Below, piece by piece: positions 6,642 to 12,045 of a DNA stretch of 13,796 bases (positions are counted from its first letter, which is position 1; each line of letters begins with the position of its first letter). The notes below the pieces were generated by a model. The model made no database searches. It was not told the origin of the DNA and saw nothing but the letters and a program-made list of their open reading frames with translations. The DNA is from an uncultured Desulfobacterales bacterium (GTDB taxonomy: Bacteria > Desulfobacterota > Desulfobacteria > Desulfobacterales > G020354645): assembly GCA_947259865.1 (NCBI GenBank), contig CAMYNZ010000053.1, positions 1 to 13,796 on the forward strand, in the 5' to 3' direction. The translations under genes were made by a program, and so were the position numbers.

Positions 6642-7130
6642 TTACTCCGGTTCGCGATACAGCGCCAGGATGCCGGATCTGGCCAGCTTTTTGATGCCCA
6701 TGGGTTCTAACAGACCCAGCAGAGAATCTATTTTATGCTGTCCGCCGGTGACTTCGATGATGTAGTGGGTTGTGCCCGTATCGACAATCCGGCCCCTGAA
6801 AGTTTCGACGATCCTGCGAATTTCCGTCCGGTTTTCCGGCTCCGCTTTGACACAGATCAGGGCCATTTCACGCTTGACGGCCTCCTCACCGGTCATATCC
6901 CGAACCTTGATCACATTGATGAGCCGGCGTACCTGCTTCATAATTTGTTCCATCCTTTCAGGGTTTGCTTCGGTAGTGATCGTGATGCGGGACATTTTGG
7001 GATTGGCTGTGGGAGCGCCGCAAATGCTTTCGATATTGTAATTGCGACTGGCAAATAGTCCCGAAACCCGGGCGGTAACCCCGGGTTCGTTTTCCACCAG
7101 CATTGTTAGTATGTGTTTGTGTTCATGCAT
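6642..7130 (-). CDS. ilvN: Acetolactate synthase small (regulatory) subunit
   Basis: Encodes 162 residues, the usual length of the bacterial small subunit. An N-terminal ACT domain (about 5-80) is clear: HILTMLVENEPGVTARVSGLFASRNYNIESI (6-36), then SRITITTEANPERMEQIMKQVRRLINVIKV. The C-terminal domain (about 83-158) has REMALICVKAEPENRTEI, the segment RGRIVDTGTTHYIIEVTG and the PMGIKKLARSG segment. The subunit binds the catalytic IlvB/IlvI subunit, activates it and confers branched-chain amino-acid feedback inhibition on the first common step of valine, leucine and isoleucine synthesis. The ACT effector residues N-x-PGV and the glycines are intact. GAGGG lies 6-7 bases before ATG 7130. The large-subunit gene and ilvC are not next to it: upstream is a 400-bp hairpin-rich spacer and a divergent gene, so it is an orphan here. 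ilvH is an equally valid symbol. Confidence 0.92.
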   Translation of the reverse strand: MHEHKHILTMLVENEPGVTARVSGLFASRNYNIESICGAPTANPKMSRITITTEANPERMEQIMKQVRRLINVIKVRDMTGEEAVKREMALICVKAEPENRTEIRRIVETFRGRIVDTGTTHYIIEVTGGQHKIDSLLGLLEPMGIKKLARSGILALYREPE

Positions 7131-7260
7131 AACTGACCCTCAAATAAATTTTTTATCAATTCTGTTCTCCGTTAAATAGGCCGCCTTTCACTGTTGATTT
7201 TCAATACCATAAATCTATAATGTTTATCAAATTGGTATTTATTGCAATTTTTTTCTAATA

Positions 7261-7377
7261 CCCCATCCGCTTGCGATGGGGTTTCCACCAATTCCCTCTC
7301 CCTGAGGGAGAGGGTTAGGGTGAGGGGCAATATAAAAGAATAATTCCTTTTACATACCCCGCCTGCTTGCAGCGGGG
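7261..7377. repeat. Cluster of three hairpin/REP-like repeats
   Basis: The spacer 7131-7533 holds no gene. Three hairpins stand in a row: CCCCATC/GATGGGG (7261-7281, loop CGCTTGC), CCCTCTCCCT/AGGGAGAGGG (7294-7314, 10-bp arms almost touching), and CCCCG(C)CTGC/GCAGCGGGG (7357-7377, loop TT, one bulged C). The first and third share the pattern C4-stem, GCTTGC, G4-stem, like dispersed REP-type units. They sit between the divergent ilvN and corrinoid-activator genes, so they are unlikely to be ordinary terminators. Confidence 0.5.
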
Positions 7378-7533
7378 TGGTTTATTGTATCAGGGTTCAG
7401 GGTATTTTTTGGAATGATGTAATATTAAGCAAAAAAACTAAAGAGAGTCCATAAACAATTTGACGGATGACAAGGCCGATGCTAATTAAGCCTATGTTAA
7501 AACAAACATATAGATGAAAGGTTAACCGGTAAA

Positions 7534-8214
7534 ATGGAAATAGTAAATAATATCCCCGTCAGCCTGCCGGACGAAGAGATCAGGCGGAAACTCCACATAA
7601 AGCGAGACAGTCAGTGGGATGAGGCGCAACCGCTGATTGCAGACGCACGATCCCTCATTGCGGCCAGAGCGGTATATAAAGTAGGTTATATTGATGAAAA
7701 GTTCAAAGATGCCCTGGTGATCGACGGGGTCCGCTTCACTAGTCGCGTCATGCGTAAAAATTTGGATGAGGTGGAACGGGTTTTTCCCTATGTGGTCACC
7801 ATCGGTGATGAACTTACAAAAAAAGCCCAGGGATTCAATGATCTTTTAAAGCAGTATTATTTTGATATTATTGGAAATGTCGCCTTGACAAAAGCACGCG
7901 AACATTTAGAGCAACGCTTGCGAGCCCGATACGGTCTCGACGGTATGTCCCGCATGAGCCCGGGGTCCCTGACTGATTGGCCTATTGAACAGCAAAGACC
8001 CTTTTTTTCGCTCTTTGATGATGTGGAGTCTGCCATCGGGGTGAAACTGGCCAAAAATCTTCTGATGATACCGCAAAAATCCATTTCCGGGATTTATTTC
8101 CCCACGGAAGTTTCATTTTATAGCTGTCAACTTTGTCCGCGAGAACGCTGTCCCGGCAGACAGGCAGGTTATGACAAGAAACTGGCCCGAGAGTATGAGA
8201 TTCTCGAGGAATAG
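7534..8214 (+). CDS. Stand-alone MetH-type activation domain protein (corrinoid reactivation)
   Basis: Encodes 226 residues resembling the C-terminal AdoMet-binding activation domain of cobalamin-dependent methionine synthase (MetH), without the catalytic, folate or B12 domains. RMSPGSLTDWPIEQQRPFFSL (140-160) corresponds to the R-x-x-x-G-Y region that binds AdoMet in MetH, with R140 and G144 conserved and Tyr replaced by Ser. IPQKSISGIYFP (179-190) is also typical of the family. The C-terminus carries C198-x2-C201-x4-C206 (SCQLCPRERCPGR), absent from MetH and suggesting a metal or Fe-S site. Such proteins in anaerobes sit with corrinoid methyltransferases or with MetH lacking the domain, and are thought to reactivate oxidised cob(II)alamin. 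No corrinoid protein or methyltransferase gene lies in the window. ATG 7534 is preceded by AAAGG about 12 bases upstream, a loose fit. Convergent with the next gene. Confidence 0.85.
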   Translation: MEIVNNIPVSLPDEEIRRKLHIKRDSQWDEAQPLIADARSLIAARAVYKVGYIDEKFKDALVIDGVRFTSRVMRKNLDEVERVFPYVVTIGDELTKKAQGFNDLLKQYYFDIIGNVALTKAREHLEQRLRARYGLDGMSRMSPGSLTDWPIEQQRPFFSLFDDVESAIGVKLAKNLLMIPQKSISGIYFPTEVSFYSCQLCPRERCPGRQAGYDKKLAREYEILEE

Positions 8215-8259
8215 ATGACAGGGTTTCCCTCGAAATGGTATCTTGCCAAAAAACCACTT

Positions 8260-9084
8260 CTAGTTTTTGTCTATGAGCGTATCCTTCCATAAACATTTGT
8301 AATCAAAACTTTCACTCCCGATAATATTGAATTTTATGATTTCAAAATTTGGACTTATATCAAAATCCCTGGGCATAATTTGTGAATAGTGACGCATGAT
8401 CAATTTTGAACCATAGGGGTGGTCCTGCAACAGCCGGTTTGTTTTTGCCAGGGGCTCCAGTGCCGGAACGATAGGGTAACCGACACTTTGAAAAGATTTT
8501 GCTATCATACCCGAACAAATTACCTGAAATTCGTTGCAGCTGCCCAGGCAGGCTTTGATGGCACGCTTTTTAAAAGGGTTGAATTGCAAGGGAATCAGCA
8601 TCAAAGCGATGTCACGAATATTCAGATTATCGTAGTGTTTTCCGATATTGCCGATCACGTCCTTGACGACTATCTTCAAATCCTGGGGTAAAATCCCATA
8701 GGGCCTGCAGATTCGCATATTGTGGTTTTGATATTTTCGAAGAGGGGCCGCAATCACGCCCTCGCTTCCATTGGCTTCCATTATGAGATGATCGGCATCG
8801 ATACCAAACTTCTTTTTATATTTTTCCCGATACGGACTTCCAGGTTTAATCAATTCGTCTCCCACATAAAAAGCTGAATGGCTCCAGTAGCTGTTGGTAA
8901 AAAGTTTAATAATTCTGCTTATCTCGGAACTGCCTTCAACCAGTACCACATCGCCCTTGCGGATAGTCTTAAATAACTTGGGCATGTTGTTGTAGATTCT
9001 TTGTTCATATACCTTCCGCGGGGATTCGAGCCGACGAATCGATAGATTACGAATCTTTTTAAACAATTTTTCAAAGAGTAACAT
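8260..9084 (-). CDS. YiiX-like permuted papain-fold (NlpC/P60-superfamily) protein
   Basis: Encodes 274 residues from ATG 9084. The order of catalytic motifs is that of circularly permuted papain-like enzymes (YiiX/YaeF, LRAT-like): GDVVLVEGSSEISRIIKL (44-61) and then W-SHSAFYVG with H69, IMEANGSEGVI with E103, and last the Cys motif EFQVICSGMIAKSFQSVGYP with C190. Known relatives hydrolyse or transfer amide or acyl bonds in peptidoglycan, lipids or host proteins; the substrate here is unknown. The N-terminus is basic and amphipathic (LLFEKLFKKIRNLSIRR), with no clear signal peptide, so membrane-peripheral location is possible. The in-frame TTG at 9153 has no ribosome binding site; ATG 9084 has AAAAGG about 10 bases upstream and was chosen. 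The last 80 residues (KLIMRHYS...FDYKCLWK) have no motif I know. Monocistronic, converging on the corrinoid-activator gene. Confidence 0.72.
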   Translation of the reverse strand: MLLFEKLFKKIRNLSIRRLESPRKVYEQRIYNNMPKLFKTIRKGDVVLVEGSSEISRIIKLFTNSYWSHSAFYVGDELIKPGSPYREKYKKKFGIDADHLIMEANGSEGVIAAPLRKYQNHNMRICRPYGILPQDLKIVVKDVIGNIGKHYDNLNIRDIALMLIPLQFNPFKKRAIKACLGSCNEFQVICSGMIAKSFQSVGYPIVPALEPLAKTNRLLQDHPYGSKLIMRHYSQIMPRDFDISPNFEIIKFNIIGSESFDYKCLWKDTLIDKN

Positions 9085-9195
9085 CGCAATTTGACCTTTT
9101 TTTAAAAAGGGTAGTGAAGACCCTTCTATAATTAAAAATATGTCCCCCTGCAAATTTTGTCGCTAAAAATTGGGCTGGCTTACATCTACACATAA

Positions 9196-9342
9196 TAGAA
9201 GCTATCTCATAAATGCATCTTAGGCCCAATGGCGGCGTTGTCCCGCGAATTGAAATGCTCACGTACTATGTGTACGCTCCGCTTTCAATCCGCGTGACGC
9301 CTTGCCATTGAACCTAAGCTACTATTTTTGAGACAGCTTCTA
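9196..9342. mobile_element. 147-bp palindromic MITE-like element
   Basis: The whole segment folds back on itself. The left end TAGAAGCTATCTCATAAAT (9196-9214) and the reverse complement of the right end TAGAAGCTGTCTCAAAAAT (9325-9343) agree at 17 of 19 positions. The arms continue inward with CTTAGG..CAATGGC and GCG.ATTGAAA matches toward a centre near 9265. Both ends are flanked by TA (9196-9197, 9341-9342), and the termini read GAAG...CTTC. This fits a non-autonomous element with TA target preference; no transposase is encoded. The left terminus GAAGCTATCTCA is identical to the start of the element at 13554. Confidence 0.6.
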
Positions 9343-9563
9343 GAGTCAGGTGCCATGTGCAAGGATTAACGGTCAAAACAGCCGCCCTTCCACAGACTCT
9401 TTAAATCAATTTCCGGGACCCTGGACTTGCTTAATGATCGGAAATAGCCGGTTATCGGAAAAGAATGTATAACATGAAGCGCTCACATCCTAAAATGTTT
9501 GATTGAGCACCATTCAGGTGTTATGTTTTTAATCATATAATACAGGACAAGGAGGTATTTAAA
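9343..9563 (+). promoter_or_regulatory. Leader of the selenoprotein gene with a weak promoter candidate
   Basis: No gene is visible between 9343 and 9563. TATAAT at 9536-9541 is a consensus -10 hexamer; TTCAGG at 9513-9518, 17 bases upstream, is only a 3/6 match to the -35. The strong ribosome binding site AAGGAGGT at 9549-9556 follows almost at once, implying a very short leader if this promoter is real. Confidence 0.3.
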
Positions 9564-10445
9564 ATGCCGGCAGCGCCAAAAGTAGTTGATGGTTTTCATT
9601 TCATGCCCCCATCCTTGCGGTCCTGGATCAGCAAGGATATTCCAGATCAACCCTTCAACGGGTATATCCCCTGGACACCGTTTAATAAATCACTCAAAGC
9701 GGCAACCTTTGCTTTGATGACCTCGGCAGGAATCAGTATGAAATCCGATGCCGCGTTTGATGTCGAGCGGGAAAAACGCGAACCGCTCTGGGGTGATCCA
9801 AGCCGCAGGGAGATTGCAAAAACCGCTACCGAAGCGGACATCGATGTGAACCACCTTCACATAAATACCGATTATATAAAACAGGACATAAATGTCATGC
9901 TCCCGCTGGCAAGGTTCCAGGAGTTTGAAAGTGAGGGTATTATCGCGAAACTGGCGCCCACCTGCTATTCTTATTATGGATACCAGCCGGATCCCGGGGC
10001 CTTACTAGGGGAAACCATGCCTAGAGTGGCAGATAAAATGCGGGAAGAATGCGTAGAGGCAGTCTTGCTCACGCCGGCGTGACCGCTGTGTTGCCGGTCC
10101 GTCGGACTGGTGGCTCGATTTTTAGAAGAAAAAGGATTTTCGACGGTAACGCTGACCATGATGCCTGAATTCCATCGCGAAATCGGTATTCCGCGTGTGA
10201 CGGCAATTGAATATCCTTTTGGTCGTCCGCTGGGGCAGGTCCACGATCAAGACGGACAACGCCAGGTGCTGCTCGAAACGCTGGCTGTTCTGGCGAAGGC
10301 GCAGCAACCCGGCCAGATATTTCATCTGCCCTTTGACTGGCCCGAAGAACCCAAAAAAACCAACTGGCATCCTCCCGAGATGTCGCCCAGCGTAAAATTA
10401 TTTCTGGACGAGATAAAAAAGGCCGGTGCTGAGGCTCGAAAATAA
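9564..10445 (+). CDS. Selenoprotein of the glycine/sarcosine/betaine/D-proline reductase B family (in-frame UGA = Sec)
   Basis: The frame runs 172 codons, meets TGA at 10080-10082 and continues in the same frame to TAA at 10443-10445. Read as selenocysteine, the product is 293 residues with Sec at 173 in the context VLLTPA-U-PLCCRSVGLVARFLEEKG. This matches the GrdB/PrdB-type selenoprotein signature, where the Sec follows a VLL-P segment and a U-x2-C pair (C176, plus C177) is followed by R/Q..GL.AR.LE. The second half keeps family features: ARFLEEKGFSTVTLTMMPE, the segment PRVTAIEYPFGRPLGQ and the QRQVLLETLAVL helix. In the family the selenol attacks a C-N bond or lies in a redox couple. No grdA, grdC or prdA partners are present, so the substrate is unknown and it may be a stand-alone redox enzyme. 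It is shorter than GrdB (about 430 residues) and nearer PrdB. A SECIS-like hairpin follows the UGA. Ribosome binding site AAGGAGGT fixes the start. A true nonsense mutation is unlikely given motif placement. Confidence 0.88.
10090..10114 (+). promoter_or_regulatory. Bacterial SECIS element
   Basis: GTTGCCGGTCC (10090-10100) pairs with GGACTGGTGGC (10104-10114) over 11 bp, including four G-U pairs, around the 3-base loop GTC; opening the top C-G pair gives a larger loop. The apical loop starts 19 bases after the UGA, within the spacing known for bacterial SECIS elements, and holds a GU as expected for SelB binding. It lies entirely inside the coding frame. Confidence 0.7.
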
Positions 10446-10553
10446 GAAACTTAACACCTTCCATGATTAGCACGTCAGTGCTTTAAACGGTGCACTTGCA
10501 ATCGGGTACTTAGCAACCGGTTTGTGGGATTAGATTTTAGACAGGTCGCCGAC

Positions 10554-10988
10554 ATGCGCATCGTAAGAGAAAAAATCTGGATCTGGTTTTTGCCCGATAA
10601 AGAAAGGCCGGTGAATCGTGATGTATGGCATGATTCAGGTGGGAAGTGGCTGGTATTTGACCATCTGGAAAAGATACTGGCATTGGCCCACAAATTGGAA
10701 TCATTTATTGATTCAGGGGATATACACGGCGCAAAGTGCTGGAACGGAGATCCAAGCGGTCTAAACATCTATGCTCTGGATAAAGACAAGGAAAAGGTCA
10801 AAACAATTGTGGAAGCATGCGGGGCAAAGCGACAAAAAGTCTGGGAATATGATTATGCCTGGGGTAAAAATGTAACAAGGCCCATTGATTTTATTTACTC
10901 CTGGGCATCAAAGTTTATAACTATTCTCAAAAGCTATGGTATCCCGGGGGCCATTCAATTATTCAAAGATGGGGTCAAACCAGATTAG
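10554..10988 (+). CDS. Uncharacterised soluble protein (tentatively phosphothreonine-lyase-domain-like)
   Basis: Encodes 144 residues from ATG 10554. The start has AGACAGG about 8-9 bases upstream and the protein then begins MRIVREKIWIWFLPDK; GTG 10524 in frame is less likely. Visible features: a first strand IWIWFLP, then WHDSGGKWLVFDHLEKILALAHKLESFIDSGDIHGAKCW, a strand LNIYALDKDKEKVKTIVEACG, KVWEYDYAWGKNVTRPIDFIYSW, and an amphipathic C-terminal segment. There is no signal peptide or membrane helix. The GKWLVF, helix, G-x-x-x-AK, strand order recalls small proteins annotated as putative phosphothreonine lyase domain proteins, but I am not sure of this. It may follow the selenoprotein gene on one transcript (108 bp gap containing a 5-bp hairpin AGCAC-GTCA-GTGCT at 10469-10482). 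Its TAG stop is created by the left end of a mobile element; the pre-insertion stop would have been TAA. Confidence 0.65.
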   Translation: MRIVREKIWIWFLPDKERPVNRDVWHDSGGKWLVFDHLEKILALAHKLESFIDSGDIHGAKCWNGDPSGLNIYALDKDKEKVKTIVEACGAKRQKVWEYDYAWGKNVTRPIDFIYSWASKFITILKSYGIPGAIQLFKDGVKPD

Positions 10989-11302
10989 AAGTGGTTTCAA
11001 AACCCCATTTTATCCGCCTCCGGAGGGCTAAGGCCCAATTAGTCCGCCAGAGATCTTTGGCGGATTAATCCGCCAGAGATCTTTGGCGGATTGCAACCCT
11101 CTTCAAAATGCTCAAATGATAAAGGGTTGAGCCCGTTGGCCCGTTAGCCCGTTTGCCGGTAGGACTGTTAAGGTTGATACACATCGTTTTGAACGGGCTA
11201 AACCGGCTTAACGGGCTAACTGGCGAACCTAAAACAGCGGGCTTGCTCATGAGCCTAACCTGAGGCTTGCCCGCCTCAGGCGTGGTTTTGAAACCACTTC
11301 TA
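10986..11302. mobile_element. 317-bp MITE-like element with perfect terminal inverted repeats
   Basis: TTAGAAGTGGTTTCAAAACC (10985-11004) and its exact reverse complement (11284-11303) match at 20 of 20 positions. Both ends are bounded by TA (10986-10987 and 11301-11302) followed by GAAG...CTTC, the arrangement expected after insertion into a TA site (Tc1/mariner/IS630-like). Inside are two tandem near-palindromes CCGCCAGAGATCTTTGGCGG (11044-11063 and 11070-11089), and a subterminal inverted repeat built from GCCCGTTAGCCCGTT words (11130-11160 against 11190-11225). No transposase is encoded. Removing the element and one TA rejoins GAT-TAA-GGT, restoring a TAA stop for the upstream gene. Confidence 0.75.
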
Positions 11303-11313
11303 AGGTACAGCCG

Positions 11314-11517
11314 CTATTCGGATTTCCAGCTTTCGGACAAGACGATTTTTTCCATAGGCAGGCGGAACTTGCGCGCTGGTGATGGATCCTGCGAATAGCC
11401 AATCGGTAAAAGTTCTACCACGCGTATTTCCGGTGGAATAGCGAGAATCTTTTTGACCTCATCTTCGTAGAATGCACCAATCCAGCAGGTCCCCAGACCT
11501 TCACTTACCGGTCTCCT
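11314..11517 (-). pseudogene. Nitroreductase remnant (C-terminal third only)
   Basis: Read on the minus strand the 67 codons give PVSEGLGTCWIGAFYEDEVK, a segment ILAIPPEIRVVELLPIGY, and then KFRLPMEKIVLSESW before TAG. EGLGTCWIGAF and VV-LLP-GYP-like segments are the C-terminal hallmarks of FMN-dependent nitroreductases (about 185 residues). The N-terminal two thirds, with the FMN phosphate-binding RRS-type motif, are missing. The frame is immediately preceded, in phase, by the TAA of the 51-codon ORF. That stop overlaps AAGGAG, which looks like the ribosome binding site of the lost nitroreductase start. A deletion just after that site would give this arrangement. The remnant ends 12 bases from the right end of the MITE-like element. 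Confidence 0.7.
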
Positions 11518-11673
11518 TTAGGCTTGAAAATTGGCATATGATTCATTGAGGATTTCGATGGGGTGATAAACCGCATAGGGCATAAGCTGGTTGAACTGTA
11601 AGCGACAGCTCAGACAGTCGGCACAAGCATCCACCACTTCTCTGGCTGTATGTTCGGGTTCAACTTTTTCCAT
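11518..11673 (-). CDS. Small Cys-containing protein upstream of the nitroreductase remnant
   Basis: Encodes 51 residues from ATG 11673 to TAA 11518-11520. AAGGAA lies 6-7 bases before the ATG. Key feature: A-C17-A-D-C20-L-S-C23-R, a C-x2-C-x2-C cluster near the N-terminus, then LQFNQLMPYAVYHPIEILNESYANFQA. I recognise no family; the cysteines could bind a metal or an Fe-S cluster. Two readings remain: a complete small gene that preceded a nitroreductase gene in an operon, or the N-terminal part of a longer gene cut short by the same deletion. The AAGGAG directly over its stop codon favours the first. Confidence 0.4.
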   Translation of the reverse strand: MEKVEPEHTAREVVDACADCLSCRLQFNQLMPYAVYHPIEILNESYANFQA

Positions 11674-11854
11674 TTTGCGTTCCTTGATTTACTGTGCCGC
11701 TTTTTATATACTGAAATTTATAAAACAAATGAAGACCCAATGTAATATTGATATTTAACATATTCCTTTTACTTATGGCAGGCATAAGGCAAAACAAAAT
11801 TACACCCTAATTGATCGTAAACAAAACGGTAAACATATTTTAAGAGTTTGATTC
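11674..11854. other. A/T-rich divergent intergenic region
   Basis: Lies between the minus-strand 51-codon ORF and the plus-strand 62-codon gene. It is rich in A/T and probably holds divergent promoters, but no clean -35/-10 pair or operator could be singled out. Confidence 0.3.
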
Positions 11855-12043
11855 ATGACCTATAATTTTGATCCGGATCGCTGGTATGAAAATGAACGTG
11901 CGCTGATAGAAAAGCGCCACAAAACAGGCAAGATAACCGGACGCGAATATGAAGAGGCAATTTCTGACCTCGATCGCCGCTATAATGACATGCTGGATCG
12001 TTTAGACGGTACCTATCAGCTTCCCAAGAAAAACAATCGATAA
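11855..12043 (+). CDS. Small hypothetical protein coupled to the DUF2779 nuclease gene
   Basis: Encodes 62 residues: MTYNFDPDRWYENERALIEK, then RHKTGKITGREYEEAISDLDRRYNDMLDRLDGTYQLPKKNNR. The protein is highly charged and predominantly helical, with a G-K-I-T-x-x-E-Y-x-x-A segment resembling a SHOCT-like short helical module, though this is not a firm match. There is no signal peptide, membrane segment or cysteine. Its TAA stop (12041-12043) is 2 bases before the ATG of the nuclease gene, so translation is almost certainly coupled. Ribosome binding is weak (TAAGAG about 8 bases before ATG). A role as partner, adaptor or regulator of the nuclease is inferred from the coupling only. Confidence 0.65.
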   Translation: MTYNFDPDRWYENERALIEKRHKTGKITGREYEEAISDLDRRYNDMLDRLDGTYQLPKKNNR

Positions 12044-12045
12044 TA

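Noticed and set aside
10110..10445. Separate 111-codon gene after the UGA
   Set aside because: Its first codon is a GTG inside the conserved post-Sec helix, with no ribosome binding site. The frame is continuous with 9564-10082 through the UGA.
11044..11089. Paired dyads considered as a CRISPR array (also 13608-13655)
   Set aside because: Only two units 26 bp apart per locus, with no spacer-sized unique sequence and no cas1/cas2. The Cas4-like fold nearby is part of a DUF2779 protein. They are internal parts of a MITE-like element.
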